A stretch of 64,000 bases of DNA from assembly GCA_943787785.1 (NCBI GenBank), contig CALSNT010000012.1, forward strand, positions 1 to 64,000. Reading direction: 5' to 3'. The first letter of the stretch is position 1. Every line of letters starts with the position of its first letter. The translations under genes and the position numbers were made by a program. The DNA comes from an uncultured Paracoccaceae bacterium. Lineage in GTDB: Bacteria > Pseudomonadota > Alphaproteobacteria > Rhodobacterales > Rhodobacteraceae. Positions 44,986-54,976 of the stretch are shown here, one piece after another. The notes beneath the pieces were generated by a model. It was not told the origin of the DNA. It did not search any database and was given only the letters and a program-made list of their open reading frames with translations.

Positions 44986-45558
44986 ATGGTTGTCCTGAAC
45001 AAAATCTACACCCGCACCGGTGACGGCGGCGACACCGCGCTCGGCAACGGCACGCGGATCGCGAAGCATTCCGCCCGCGTCACCGCCTATGGCACCGTCG
45101 ACGAGATGAACGCGACCGTTGGCCTCGCCGCGCTGCATGCCGAGGGCACCATGTCGGCACAACTTGCCATGATTCAGAACGACCTGTTCGACCTGGGCGC
45201 GGACCTCTGCCGCCCGGAAATGGAGAAAGACGCCGAGTCCGAATACCCTCCCTTGCGGATCATCCCCACGCAAACGGACCGGCTTGAGGCCGAGATCGAC
45301 TCCATGAACGACGCGTTGACCCCGCTACGCAGCTTCATCCTGCCCGGAGGCTCGGCACTGGCCGCCCACCTGCACCTCTGCCGTACCGTCGCACGCCGGG
45401 CCGAACGGTTGGCCGTTGAACTGGCCGAAACCGAAGGGGTAAACCCGGCCGCAATCAAATACCTCAACCGCCTGTCCGACTGGTTCTTCGTTGCCGCGCG
45501 CATCGCCAACGACGACGGCAAGGCCGATGTCCTATGGGTGCCGGGCGCGAACCGGTGA
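44986..45558 (+). CDS. Cob(I)alamin adenosyltransferase (PduO type)
   Basis: A 190-residue protein with NKIYTRTGDGGDTALGNGTR (ATP site), the middle AYGTVDEMNATVGLAAL, and CRTVARRAERLAVELAE before the C-terminal YLNRLSDWFFVAARIAN. It makes adenosylcobalamin for B12 mutases; ETF genes and mcd in this window point to the ethylmalonyl-CoA pathway mutases as clients. Co-transcribed with the HIG1 gene. Confidence 0.92.
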   Translation: MVVLNKIYTRTGDGGDTALGNGTRIAKHSARVTAYGTVDEMNATVGLAALHAEGTMSAQLAMIQNDLFDLGADLCRPEMEKDAESEYPPLRIIPTQTDRLEAEIDSMNDALTPLRSFILPGGSALAAHLHLCRTVARRAERLAVELAETEGVNPAAIKYLNRLSDWFFVAARIANDDGKADVLWVPGANR

Positions 45559-45773
45559 GTTTACGAACCGGCGGGGCGTCCAGTGGACGCACCGGCGCCT
45601 GGAAGGTCGGAGCCCTGGGACACCGGGACGGTAGTCCGGGCGCGAACCGGTAATCGACGCGACGTTCCGCCACCCCGCCGCGTCGTTTTTCCCCTGTTTC
45701 CACGCGCGCGCCTCGGCTAACACGCGCCTATGCCACCCGGGGCTTGCCGGGCAGTAAACATGGAGAATGCGCG

Positions 45774-46532
45774 ATGAAGGTCCTGGTGCCTGTCAAGCGA
45801 GTGATCGACTACAACGTGAAGGTCCGCGTCAAGGCGGACGGTTCCGGGGTCGACCTCGCCAATGTCAAAATGTCGATGAACCCGTTTGATGAGATTGCCG
45901 TCGAACAGGCGATCCGTCTGAAAGAGGCCGGTCAGGCCGAGGAAATCATCGCCGTATCCATCGGTGTGAAACAGAATCAGGAGACACTGCGTACCGCACT
46001 CGCCATGGGGGCTGACCGCGCAATTCTCATCGTCGCCTCCGAAGACGTCCACCACGACGTCGAACCCCTGACCGTCGCCAAACTGCTCAAAGCCGTGGTG
46101 GACGAAGAAGCGCCGGGCCTCGTGCTTTGCGGCAAGCAGGCGATCGACAATGACATGAACGCGACCGGCCAGATGCTGGCGGCGCTGCTGGGCTGGTCGC
46201 AGGGAACCTTTGCCAGCGGCCTAGAAATCGACGGCGACAACGCCAACGTCACCCGCGAAGTTGATGGCGGCTTGCAGACCATCAAGGTCAAAATGCCCGC
46301 CGTGGTCACCGTGGACCTACGCCTGAACGAGCCGCGCTATGCCTCGCTTCCCAATATCATGAAGGCGAAGAAAAAGCAGCTGGATGAAAAGACGCCCGAA
46401 GACTACGGCGTCGACGCCAGCCCGCGCCTTGAAATCGTCAAGACGAGTGAGCCCGAGGCCCGCAAGGCAGGCGTCATCGTCAAATCGGTCGACGAACTGG
46501 TCGAAAAACTCAACGAAGCGGGGGTGATCTAA
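45774..46532 (+). CDS. etfB: Electron transfer flavoprotein beta subunit
   Basis: A 252-residue Etf[21 protein letters not shown], then [20 protein letters not shown], then [20 protein letters not shown], and [20 protein letters not shown] as the recognition loop. With EtfA it carries electrons from acyl-CoA dehydrogenases to ETF:quinone oxidoreductase. GGAGAAT lies 9 bases before ATG. Its stop overlaps the etfA start by one base. Confidence 0.95.
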   Translation: MKVLVPVKRVIDYNVKVRVKADGSGVDLANVKMSMNPFDEIAVEQAIRLKEAGQAEEIIAVSIGVKQNQETLRTALAMGADRAILIVASEDVHHDVEPLTVAKLLKAVVDEEAPGLVLCGKQAIDNDMNATGQMLAALLGWSQGTFASGLEIDGDNANVTREVDGGLQTIKVKMPAVVTVDLRLNEPRYASLPNIMKAKKKQLDEKTPEDYGVDASPRLEIVKTSEPEARKAGVIVKSVDELVEKLNEAGVI

Positions 46533-47458
46533 TGGCTATTCTATTGCTGGGAGAGGTCAACGACGGCGAGTTGGCGATGGATTCCACCGCCAAGGCCGTG
46601 GCCGCCGCTGCTCCGCTGGGCGATATCACCGTACTCTGCGCCGGGGCCACCTGCGCCGCCGCGGCGGCGGAGGCTGCGACGATTGAAGGCGTCGCCAAGG
46701 TGCTGTGTGCCGAGGATGCGCTCTACGGGCATCGGCTGGCCGAACCTTCCGCAGCGTTGATCGTCTCGCTGGCGGATGACTATTCGCATATCGTTGCACC
46801 CGCGACGACGGATGCGAAGAACATCCTGCCCCGTGTCGCCGCGCTGCTGGATGTCATGGTGATTTCGGACATCACCGAAATCATCGACGCCAACACCTTC
46901 GAGCGCCCGATCTATGCCGGCAACGCGCTGCAGACGGTGAAATCCGGCGATGCAACCAAGGTCGTCTCGATCCGCACGGCCAGTTTCGATGCTGCCGGAA
47001 CCGGCAATTCCGCCCCGGTCGAAAACATCGGCGCGGCGGGCGACCCGGGCTTGTCCAGCTGGGTCGAAGACAAGGTCGCCGCCAGCGACCGACCCGAGCT
47101 GACCAGCGCCGGCGTGGTGGTGTCCGGTGGACGCGGCGTCGGATCGAAGGACGATTTCGCGCTGATCGAAAAGCTCGCCGACAAGCTGGGTGCAGCGGTC
47201 GGAGCGTCCCGCGCCGCGGTCGACTCGGGCTACGCCCCGAACGACTGGCAGGTCGGCCAGACCGGCAAGGTGGTGGCACCCGACCTATACGTCGCCGTCG
47301 GTATCTCGGGCGCGATCCAGCACCTGGCGGGCATGAAGGACTCCAAGGTGATCGTTGCGATCAACAAGGACGAGGAAGCGCCGATTTTCCAGGTCGCCGA
47401 CTATGGCCTGGTAGCGGACTTGTTCGCGGCTGTGCCGGAGCTGGTTGAGAAGCTGTGA
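46532..47458 (+). CDS. etfA: Electron transfer flavoprotein alpha subunit
   Basis: A 308-residue EtfA with the C-terminal FAD domain: [60 protein letters not shown] and [20 protein letters not shown]. Complete. Followed 26 bp later by a strong terminator, closing the operon. Confidence 0.95.
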   Translation: MAILLLGEVNDGELAMDSTAKAVAAAAPLGDITVLCAGATCAAAAAEAATIEGVAKVLCAEDALYGHRLAEPSAALIVSLADDYSHIVAPATTDAKNILPRVAALLDVMVISDITEIIDANTFERPIYAGNALQTVKSGDATKVVSIRTASFDAAGTGNSAPVENIGAAGDPGLSSWVEDKVAASDRPELTSAGVVVSGGRGVGSKDDFALIEKLADKLGAAVGASRAAVDSGYAPNDWQVGQTGKVVAPDLYVAVGISGAIQHLAGMKDSKVIVAINKDEEAPIFQVADYGLVADLFAAVPELVEKL

Positions 47459-47483
47459 GCCCAAGGCCCGGTTGAAAACGCGA

Positions 47484-47512
47484 AGGCCCGCCGGAATCGG
47501 CGGGCCTTTTTC
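47484..47512 (+). terminator. Terminator of the ETF operon
   Basis: AGGCCCGCCG and CGGCGGGCCT pair perfectly around GAAT and are followed by TTTTCT. Confidence 0.9.
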
Positions 47513-47560
47513 TAATGTCAAAGTCCGGTCTGAGCCCACCAGCGGGATGCCGCACCGCAG

Positions 47561-48019
47561 CTAAATGATTCGTTGTTCTAGTTCTGCTGGGTCATCTACG
47601 GCTACGTGCCAGAATTCGACCGCGCCTTTTGGCATTTTCCGCAGCACGCGCTCGAAATCTCTCTTGTTGGTACAGCGTCGGATCGCCCACGCAGTTGCTT
47701 CAATCGCGTTGTTCGGCGTCAGATTGTGGTCCACTCGAACCTGTTTAGCCTCGGCAATCATCGCGGTGCGCTCTGCAAATGGCACCGGCTCTTTGCTAAC
47801 ATCCCAACCATAAACAAAAATTGCACGGAGAACGCTTGGTAGGACATCTGCGAATTCCAGGCCCTGCTCAGCGGTTAGTCGACGCCGGAAAACCTGCAAA
47901 ACAGCATCCACGGCTGTATAAGCCGAATTGTCTGACTCGAGACACATGCGCTCCTTCACGTCATCAAGAAAGACCCGCCACTCTTTGGACGCGTGCCGAT
48001 AGGTCCATGGCATTGGCAT
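47561..48019 (-). CDS. DUF2267 protein
   Basis: A 152-residue protein opening MPMPWTYRHASKEWRVFLDD, with a DUF2267 core: DAVLQVFRRRLTAEQGLEFA, DVLPSVLRAIFVYGWD, then a second repeat NAIEATAWAIRRCTNKRDFE and RVLRKMPKGAVEFW. Two DUF2267 units are thus visible, the second shorter. The function of the family is unknown. It is convergent with etfA and stands alone; upstream DNA to 48235 is non-coding despite an open extension. Confidence 0.8.
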   Translation of the reverse strand: MPMPWTYRHASKEWRVFLDDVKERMCLESDNSAYTAVDAVLQVFRRRLTAEQGLEFADVLPSVLRAIFVYGWDVSKEPVPFAERTAMIAEAKQVRVDHNLTPNNAIEATAWAIRRCTNKRDFERVLRKMPKGAVEFWHVAVDDPAELEQRII

Positions 48020-48275
48020 CGGAAAGTTGGACTCCGCACAAATTCTACACCAACACAGTATCGCCACGAGTCCATTGCTGTCGAGATTTCGAAAGGCAGC
48101 TAAGGTCCCGCAAACGAGCCATTCAACTAACCGCGCCGCTTCATGCGCGTTAGCATCTCGGCCACGAACTACTTTGTCCGGGCGAACATGGACCTCCGCA
48201 CCCCACCCCCAAAAACCGGTTCCCCCTCCCCACACTCCCCTCTAAACTCCGCGCGAACGTAGACAGGGCAACCAC

Positions 48276-49151
48276 ATGACTATCGAACGGATCGGCGTCG
48301 TCGGGGCGGGGCAGATGGGCAACGGGATTGCGCATGTGCTCGCACTTGCGGGCTATGACGTGCTGATGACCGATACCAGTGCGGACGCGCTGAATGCGTC
48401 GCACGGAATCATCGGGGCCAATATCGATCGGCAGGTGGCCCGCGACAAAGTGAGTGAGGGCGAAAAGGCCGAAGCGCTGGCGCGGATCAAGACCACCGGC
48501 AAACTGACGGACCTTGGCCCCACCGACCTGATTATCGAGGCCGCAACCGAGCGTGAGGCCGTCAAGGTTGCGATCTTTGAAGACCTGGTGCCGCATCTGG
48601 GGAAGGACACGATCCTGACCTCGAACACCTCCTCAATCTCGATCACCCGGCTGGCCAGCCGCACCGACCGGCCTGAACGTTTCATGGGATTCCACTTCAT
48701 GAATCCGGTGCCGGTGATGCAACTGGTCGAGCTGATCCGCGGCATCGCCACCGACGAAGCCACCTTCGCCGCCTGCCGGGGCGTCGTCGAACGCCTGGGC
48801 AAGACCGCCGCCAGCGCCGAGGATTTCCCCGCCTTCATCGTCAACCGCATCCTGATGCCGATGATCAACGAGGCGGTCTATACCCTCTACGAAGGCGTCG
48901 GGTCCGTCGCCTCGATCGACAGTTCGATGAAGCTGGGCGCGAACCACCCGATGGGCCCGCTCGAACTGGCGGATTTCATCGGGTTGGACACCTGCCTGGC
49001 AATCATGAACGTCCTGCACGACGGGTTGGCCGACACCAAATACCGCCCCTGCCCGCTGTTGACGAAATATGTCGAGGCTGGCTGGCTGGGCCGCAAATCT
49101 GACCGGGGGTTTTATGACTATCGTGGCGAGGTTCCGGTCCCGACGCGCTAA
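48276..49151 (+). CDS. 3-hydroxybutyryl-CoA dehydrogenase
   Basis: A 291-residue 3-hydroxyacyl-CoA dehydrogenase: RIGVVGAGQMGNGIAHVLAL dinucleotide site, LIIEAATEREAVKVAIFEDL, the catalytic His in MGFHFMNPVPVMQLVELIRG, and the C-terminal HPMGPLELADFIGLDTCLAI. It converts acetoacetyl-CoA/3-hydroxybutyryl-CoA. With ETF and the B12 adenosyltransferase nearby, it fits butyrate/polyhydroxybutyrate and ethylmalonyl-CoA metabolism. Confidence 0.92.
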   Translation: MTIERIGVVGAGQMGNGIAHVLALAGYDVLMTDTSADALNASHGIIGANIDRQVARDKVSEGEKAEALARIKTTGKLTDLGPTDLIIEAATEREAVKVAIFEDLVPHLGKDTILTSNTSSISITRLASRTDRPERFMGFHFMNPVPVMQLVELIRGIATDEATFAACRGVVERLGKTAASAEDFPAFIVNRILMPMINEAVYTLYEGVGSVASIDSSMKLGANHPMGPLELADFIGLDTCLAIMNVLHDGLADTKYRPCPLLTKYVEAGWLGRKSDRGFYDYRGEVPVPTR

Positions 49152-49152
49152 G

Positions 49153-50112
49153 CTACCGCGCCCGCAGCCGGGTCGCGATCAGCGATCCGTCTGCGGCAAT
49201 TGTCGCGCGCACTTCGGCTTCCATTCCGACGCTTAGCCTGTCTTCGACGCGGGTCTGTTCTGTCACCACGAAGCCGGCACCGTCGATTTCAGTCGCACCG
49301 CTCACCCGCCCACGCAGGCGCACCTCACGCCCGGCAGGCACCGGCGCGGCGTTACCCGCATCATCCACCGCTCCCTCGGCGATCCACTGGCGAATCAGCG
49401 CGATCTGGTCGTCAGGCAACCAAGGTGGGCCGTCAAACGGCATCCGGGGTTGGGCAATGCCTGCGACGCGACGGTAGAGTTCCGACGCCTCCGGATTCCC
49501 CGGAACCACCACAAGCCTTTCGCCCCCCGACAGGACAGCTGCCAGGTCGGTCAAGCGTAACCCCTCGGGAGGGGCAGCCATGCGGCTGTTATCGGAATGG
49601 CAGACGATGCAGCGCTGCTTCAGAATCGGCTCGACGTCGGCGAAGGTGACAACCCCGTCATCTTCCGGGGCGACCGGCACCGGATCAACTGTTCCATCCA
49701 ATGGCGCACCCGCCGCGATCCAGCCCTCGATCAGGGCGATCTCGTCTGCCGACAAGAACGGTGGCCCGTCCAGAGGCATTCGGGGCAGCGCCTCGCCACG
49801 GATGCGCCGCACCAACGGGCTGCCCGGGACGTCACCGGGGACGACGACCGCACCATTATAGGACCCTGCCAATAGCTCGCCATGGCTGACCAGGGACAAC
49901 GCCATCGGAGCGAAAACACCAGCATGGCACGAGACGCAGCGGTCTCGCAGTAGCGATGCCACCGCCGGCCAATGCGGTTCTGCGGCGTCCACTGGTGGAA
50001 CGGAAAGGGCGATCAGAGCGGTGAAAATGGTGGCAACACGGCGAGTGCGCCTTGAGAAACGTGGCAAATGCCCACTCCAATCGGTCCTCAAAATTACCAT
50101 GCAACGGTCCAT
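49153..50112 (-). CDS. Dihaem cytochrome c-like protein with C-terminal DUF5666-type domain
   Basis: A 319-residue exported protein: N-terminal signal (VATIFTALIALSVPPVDAAE), then two related cytochrome domains, each with a CxxCH haem site (RCVSCHAGVFAPMAL and RCIVCHSDNSRMAA) and a following VVVPG(D/N)P...RMP(L/F)DGPP(F/W) block. This is the planctomycete-type cytochrome c repeat. Residues 255-319 form a small OB-like strand-rich domain (VRLRGRVSGATEIDGAGFVV). A periplasmic electron carrier or sensor. Convergent with the upstream dehydrogenase. Confidence 0.8.
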   Translation of the reverse strand: MDRCMVILRTDWSGHLPRFSRRTRRVATIFTALIALSVPPVDAAEPHWPAVASLLRDRCVSCHAGVFAPMALSLVSHGELLAGSYNGAVVVPGDVPGSPLVRRIRGEALPRMPLDGPPFLSADEIALIEGWIAAGAPLDGTVDPVPVAPEDDGVVTFADVEPILKQRCIVCHSDNSRMAAPPEGLRLTDLAAVLSGGERLVVVPGNPEASELYRRVAGIAQPRMPFDGPPWLPDDQIALIRQWIAEGAVDDAGNAAPVPAGREVRLRGRVSGATEIDGAGFVVTEQTRVEDRLSVGMEAEVRATIAADGSLIATRLRAR

Positions 50113-50126
50113 TAGCCCGCGATACC

Positions 50127-50405
50127 CTACATCCCCTCGCCGAAGTAATCCGCCACAAGCGCCTGCAATGCCTCGGCCAAGGGCTGTGCTTCCGGCCCAG
50201 TGATCGCAACATCGACCGACGTCCCGCGTGACGCACCCAGCATCAGCAAGCCCATGATGCTGTCGCCAGTCGCTTCCATTCCGTCCTTGCTGACCGTTGC
50301 CTCGGCATCAAATTGCTCGACGGTTTCGGCCAGCTTGGCCGACGCCCGGGCATGCAGACCCTTCTCGTTGATGATTTTCAACGTTATCCGAACTGGCTCG
50401 CTCAA
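50127..50405 (-). CDS. ptsH: Phosphocarrier protein HPr
   Basis: A 92-residue HPr starting at TTG 50405, 4 bases after the EIIA stop. The phosphorylated histidine is His18 in NEKGLHARASAKLAETVEQF; the regulatory serine is Ser49 in ATGDSIMGLLMLGASRG. Any longer frame overlaps the EIIA gene and lacks homology. Without a good ribosome site it probably depends on coupling to EIIA. It belongs to the regulatory PTS with HprK and EIIA. Confidence 0.92.
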   Translation of the reverse strand: MSEPVRITLKIINEKGLHARASAKLAETVEQFDAEATVSKDGMEATGDSIMGLLMLGASRGTSVDVAITGPEAQPLAEALQALVADYFGEGM

Positions 50406-50409
50406 AGGG

Positions 50410-50802
50410 TCAAACCGCTGACCCGGTAAAGCTGTCAATATACTTCCGACCCGCCGCCAATGCCGAGGCGACGGCCTCTCCCACCGGCTTATGTCGCGAC
50501 TTTGCAAGTTTGATCAGCATCGGCAAATTCGCCCCATAGACGATCTGCCGGTTTTGCGGACGGCAGGCGCGCAGGCTGAGGTTCGAGGGCGAACCGCCGA
50601 ACATATCCGTTACCACAACAACCCCGTCCCCTGTGTCCACCGCATCCGCGGCGGCGCAAATTTCGGACTGCTTGGCATCGCGATCATCGTCCGGTGCAAT
50701 CGCAATCGCGTGAACACCGGGTTGCCTCCCAACTACATGCTCGACCGCCGCGAGATACTCCCGCGCCAGCCCGCCATGTGCGACGATCACAACTCCGATC
50801 AA
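50410..50802 (-). CDS. PTS EIIA, mannose family
   Basis: A 130-residue mannose-type EIIA: IGVVIVAHGGLAREYLAAVE with the phospho-histidine His9, VVVVTDMFGGSPSNLSLRAC, and GANLPMLIKLAKSR. No EIIB/EIIC partner is present, so its role is regulatory. It overlaps rapZ by 4 bases. Confidence 0.92.
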   Translation of the reverse strand: MIGVVIVAHGGLAREYLAAVEHVVGRQPGVHAIAIAPDDDRDAKQSEICAAADAVDTGDGVVVVTDMFGGSPSNLSLRACRPQNRQIVYGANLPMLIKLAKSRHKPVGEAVASALAAGRKYIDSFTGSAV

Positions 50803-51716
50803 ACCGAACCCCGATTGTCAGCGCCGCCCCTGCGCCGCTCTATTTCCTCATGGCGAATAGACACCTGCCACCCCTTCGCCGCAAGGGTCTTGGCCAGTTC
50901 TTCGGCGACAAAAACCGAGCGATGCTGCCCGCCGGTGCATCCAAAGCCAATCGAAAAATGCGCTTTGCCCTCTTCCTGGTAGGCGGGCAAAAGTGAAGTG
51001 ACTAACCCGGACATCCGTTCGAAGAATTCCACGAATCGCGAATCAGCCCGAATATGCGTGCCAACGTCCTCCGAGCGACCATCCAAAGGCCTTAGGGCAG
51101 CATCCCAATAGGGATTTTTCAGGAATCGGACGTCCAACGCCATGTCCAGCCCACGCGGCATGCCGCGCTTGTAGCTGAAGGACTGCACCGTCACCGACAG
51201 CGCCTCATTGGCCTGACCCTTGCCGCCAAACCAATTGCCAATCTCAGAACGCAACTCGTGCGGGCTGAGGTCGGAAGTGTCGATCAAAATATCCGCAGCC
51301 GCCCGCACCGATTCCAACAGGGTCTTCTCCACGGCAATGCCGCTGGCGGGATCGCTTCCGGGAGCAAGCGGATGGCGTCGCCGGGTTTCCGAAAAACGGC
51401 GCAGCAAGACATCGTCACTGCTTTCGAGGAACAATACATCAATGCGCATCCCGCCCTGCGCGCGCAGATCGGCAATCGTTTCGAGCATCAATTCGGGAGA
51501 GAAGTCGCGCGTTCTGGCATCGATGCCCAACGCCAGTGGGCGTTCTGGCGGAGGCCCGGTGAGCAGCCGCGGCACCATCGCCAGGGGAAGATTGTCGATC
51601 GCCTCAAACCCCAAATCTTCCAAGGCATGGATGGCGGTGGCACGCCCGGCCCCCGATGGCCCGGTAACGAACACCAGCCGTACCCCAGCCTGAGAGATGT
51701 GGGCAGTTTCAGTCAT
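50799..51716 (-). CDS. rapZ: RNase adapter protein RapZ
   Basis: A 305-residue RapZ: FVTGPSGAGRATAIHALEDL Walker A, GIDARTRDFSPELM, LFLESSDDVLLRRFSETRRR, then the C-terminal domain KRGMPRGLDMALDVRFLKNP and IGFGCTGGQHRSVFVAEELA. It binds nucleotides and, in enterics, guides RNase E; the alphaproteobacterial role is less clear. Overlaps hprK by 4 bases. Confidence 0.95.
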   Translation of the reverse strand: MTETAHISQAGVRLVFVTGPSGAGRATAIHALEDLGFEAIDNLPLAMVPRLLTGPPPERPLALGIDARTRDFSPELMLETIADLRAQGGMRIDVLFLESSDDVLLRRFSETRRRHPLAPGSDPASGIAVEKTLLESVRAAADILIDTSDLSPHELRSEIGNWFGGKGQANEALSVTVQSFSYKRGMPRGLDMALDVRFLKNPYWDAALRPLDGRSEDVGTHIRADSRFVEFFERMSGLVTSLLPAYQEEGKAHFSIGFGCTGGQHRSVFVAEELAKTLAAKGWQVSIRHEEIERRRGGADNRGSV

Positions 51717-52141
51717 GTTTCATCGGTCTCAGATTTCAGATAGTGCAGCAAAGCGGGCGCGAAATGCGGGCTCTCGACTTTGTGAAACAGCCGCAGCGGG
51801 TAGTCCAGCAGCAGTTTCTCGCAGCGCTGCGGCAGGCGTTCACCTTCGACCTCGGCCAGATCAACCACCGCGCGAAGGCGAACGGAGGGTTTCGCATCGA
51901 CCCGGATCAGCCCAACTCCACGCGCTTCGATCAGACCGGACAAACTCTCTGGCGCTCTGGCCACGGGTGGACCGTCACCGTCCCGAAAGAGATCCACGCG
52001 GTCATCGGCCACCAGACGGGCGCCCATGGTCATAAGGAACAATGCAAGTCCCGACTTTCCAGAACCGGATGGGCCGATGATCAATAGTCCGGCCGATCCG
52101 ACGGCGACAGCACTCGCGTGAATGCTAAGCGGTCCGGACAT
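51713..52141 (-). CDS. hprK: HPr kinase/phosphorylase, short alphaproteobacterial form
   Basis: A 142-residue HprK consisting of the C-terminal kinase domain only, as usual in the class: IIGPSGSGKSGLALFLMTMG Walker A, RLVADDRVDLF, and GLIEARGVGLIRV (signature). It phosphorylates HPr at Ser49. It follows chvG, which it usually does. Confidence 0.95.
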   Translation of the reverse strand: MSGPLSIHASAVAVGSAGLLIIGPSGSGKSGLALFLMTMGARLVADDRVDLFRDGDGPPVARAPESLSGLIEARGVGLIRVDAKPSVRLRAVVDLAEVEGERLPQRCEKLLLDYPLRLFHKVESPHFAPALLHYLKSETDET

Positions 52142-52183
52142 TATAGCAGCGTTTGATCAGATGTTGACCAACAGCAATCCCTG

Positions 52184-53925
52184 TCAAAGTGGCAGACCGA
52201 CAACGAAGCGGGCCCCTAGCGGATCGGCAAAGGCATCGGCGTCAGCGGCCCGAATGTTCTCGGCCCATATGACTCCGCCATGCGCCTCGACAATCTGTTT
52301 GGAGATCGCAAGACCAAGGCCAGAGTTATTGCCGAATTGCGAAACCGGCCGTTCAGAATAGAACCGGTTAAATATCTTCCCGAGCGCTTCTTCCGGGATG
52401 CCGGGACCCGTGTCTTCGACGACGATCAGCACCCGGTTTTCACGCCGCCGCGCCCAGATGCGGATCGCGTCACCCTGACCGCAGAAACTGGTCGCGTTGG
52501 ACACCAGGTTCACAAACACCTGCGCCAGCCGCGCCTCCAAGCCGTGGATCTGGATCGGATCCGATGGCAGGTCCGATATGAAGTCGACGCCTCTCTCCTT
52601 GGCTTCGAATGCCAGATGTTCGGCCAGAGACGAGATCATATGCAGCAGGTCGAACGTCTCTTCGTCCTCGCGCACCAACTCGCTGTCCAGCCGCGATGCA
52701 TTCGAAATATCACTGACCAAGCGGTCCAACCGCTTCACGTCATGGTCGATAACATCCAGAAGCCGCACCTGGTGTTCCGGCTTCTTGGCAACCCGCAACG
52801 TGCCCACCGCCGAGCGTAGTGATGCCAGCGGATTCTTGATCTCATGGGCGACATCGGCTGCGAATTGTTCGTTTGCGTCAATCCGATCATAGAGCGCGCC
52901 AACCATCCCGCGCAGCGCGCGTGATAACCGGCCGATCTCGTCCGGCCGGGCGCTGAGGTCAGGAATACGGATACGTGTCTGACGCAGCTTGCTGGAGTTT
53001 CTTTCCTGCCCGACTTCGGCCGCGGCCGCCAGATCGCACAGCGGGTTTGCAATCGTAGAGGCCAGCACGAGACTAAGGCCAATCGATACCAGTATCGCGA
53101 TTACAAACATCTGCAACACCTGCTCACGCTCGGCACGAACCAACTGATCAATTTGGGCAGCGGAGCTGAAAACTGCCAATGCCCCGACAACTCGGCGCCT
53201 CGCCGTATAGGTGTTGCAACGGCGAAATCGGCGCTATTGGACTGCGTTGGGTCAATATGAGCCGCCTCGCCGCGCTGCAATACCAGCTCTACCAGACCGG
53301 CCAGTTCCTCTGCCGAAGGCCCCGTTGCTGTTGCATCTTGATCTTGTGCATCGCTTCCGACCAATCGGCGCAACGCATCCCAGGACAGATGCAGGAAATC
53401 CGTTATCAATGTCGATCCGAAATCGGGCCGCAGGTCCCTGTTCAGCGGCGTTTCCGCCGTCGCGCGCCCCATAGATGTGGCCACCAGGTTTCCGCTCAAA
53501 TCATACAGCAACACCGTGCTGGACGAGGGTGGATCGAACTCCTCAAAGACGTTCGCCAAAGTGGCAGATTGCGCGCTGGACCCTGTGGCCGGCAAACGCG
53601 CCGCGATGACTTCGCTCAGCAATTCCGCCTCAACCCCGAGGCCGATATCGCGCTGATAGACCAGGCTTTCGCGGAACGGGTTAAGGTACAGGATGCCAGC
53701 GACCAGCACCAGGATCGCCACCATATTGAACGAGATGATTTTGCGCGCCAGCGGCGAGCGGTTGATGGAAATCAGCCCGCGCCTATCTTGCCGTGCGGCC
53801 AACTCGCCACGCACCGACGCATCGGGCGCTATCCAGTCCTCACCCAAGACAACCTCAGGCTGGTCCTTTGTTGCCTTGCGGCGGGCTTTGCGACCCGCGC
53901 CGCTTATGCCCGACACCAGCGACAT
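52184..53925 (-). pseudogene. chvG: Sensor histidine kinase ChvG, one frameshift
   Basis: The first piece (53101-53925) gives the N-terminal helix (KIISFNMVAILVLVAGILYL) and periplasmic sensor; the second (52184-53179) gives membrane helix 2, HAMP, and the kinase: phosphorylated His in FAADVAHEIKNPLASLRSAV, N-box, and VVEDTGPGIPEEALGKIFNR. The break is near 53185: in GAGTTGTCGGGGCATTGG one extra G would join ELSG to ALAVFSSAAQIDQL. All domains are otherwise intact (about 575 residues), so a sequencing error in a G-run is quite possible; a true null would silence this acid/envelope sensor. Confidence 0.85.
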
Positions 53926-54627
53926 TTATTCCTCGTTATATCGGTATCCAATGCCGTACAGCGTCTCGATCGCCGAAAAGTCATCATCCACGCTGCGCAG
54001 CTTCTTGCGTAGACGTTTGATGTGGCTGTCGATGGTACGGTCATCAACATAGACTTGGTCATCATAGGCGACATCCATCAGCTGGTCACGGCTTTTGACG
54101 AAACCGGGACGCTGGGCGAGCGCCTGCAACAGAAGGAATTCGGTGACGGTCAGCGAGACATCGCGTCCCTTCCAGCTGACCGAGTGGCGCAACGGGTCCA
54201 TCGAAAGCTCGCCGCGCTGCAGAATCTGACCAACCTCGGGCTCTGGCCCCTTGTCACTTTCCAGCACTTCCTGGCGGCGCAAAAGCGAGCGGATGCGCTC
54301 AACCAGCAAACGCTGCGAGAATGGCTTCTTGACGTAGTCGTCAGCCCCCATCCTGAGGCCAAGAACCTCGTCAATCTCATCATCTTTTGAGGTCAGGAAG
54401 ATCACCGGCATGTTGGTTTTCTGGCGCACCCGCTGCAGCAGATCCATACCATCCATCCGGGGCATCTTGATGTCGAACATGGCCATATCCGGCAGTTTCT
54501 TGTTGAACGCGTCCAGCGCGGCCTGACCGTCGTTGTAAGTTTCGACCTCGAAGCCCTCGGCCTCCAGAGTCATGGATACCGACGTCAGGATGTTCCTGTC
54601 ATCGTCCACCAGTGCAATGCGTGACAT
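53926..54627 (-). CDS. chvI: Response regulator ChvI
   Basis: A 233-residue OmpR-family regulator: [20 protein letters not shown], phosphorylated Asp in [34 protein letters not shown] and [10 protein letters not shown]; winged-helix C-terminus with [20 protein letters not shown]. It pairs with ChvG, whose gene begins right after this stop. Controls envelope and acid/host responses in relatives. Intact. Confidence 0.95.
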   Translation of the reverse strand: MSRIALVDDDRNILTSVSMTLEAEGFEVETYNDGQAALDAFNKKLPDMAMFDIKMPRMDGMDLLQRVRQKTNMPVIFLTSKDDEIDEVLGLRMGADDYVKKPFSQRLLVERIRSLLRRQEVLESDKGPEPEVGQILQRGELSMDPLRHSVSWKGRDVSLTVTEFLLLQALAQRPGFVKSRDQLMDVAYDDQVYVDDRTIDSHIKRLRKKLRSVDDDFSAIETLYGIGYRYNEE

Positions 54628-54976
54628 GGGATTGTCCCCTTAACTGCTCTCAATACCTGTTTTTCAGGCATCATTGTGCCACCAGCCCGCTGAATCAACC
54701 CAATTCGCGAATCACCGGCCAGTTGCGCCCCCATGAGGTGACGATTTTGGTTAGCAATGGCTGAATTGCCGCACTTTTGCACGTTTCGAACATCGGCAGC
54801 ATCGCAAATCCGGCTTGGGCGCGGCGGCGGCAATTGGAAATGCACGGCGAAACACCCTGCACTCCTCGCACCTCTTGGTACTTTTCGTACCGATCTGAGT
54901 AAGATTTTGAAACCATGTTGCGCTGCGACTGCAAACATCCTAGGTCTTCGCAGACGCAGAAAAACGATGAGATCTC
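54628..54976. other. Divergent intergenic region chvI / mcd
   Basis: Separates the minus-strand chvI-chvG-hprK-rapZ-EIIA-HPr run from the plus-strand mcd. No gene seen. Both promoters should lie here; TTGGTACTTTTCGTACCGAT (54873-54892) contains the near-palindrome GGTACTTTTCGTACC, a possible operator. Confidence 0.5.

Noticed and set aside
45558-45773. Direct repeat CCGGGCGCGAACCGGT after the adenosyltransferase
   Set aside because: Noted at 45541 and 45631; too short and GC-biased to call an element; no gene found between.
48020-48235. N-terminal extension of the DUF2267 gene
   Set aside because: The extension is glycine/tryptophan-rich at first and then unlike the family; conserved sequence begins near 48019.
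52184-53925. Programmed frameshift in chvG
   Set aside because: No slippery heptamer with a following structure is evident; a simple G-run indel explains it.
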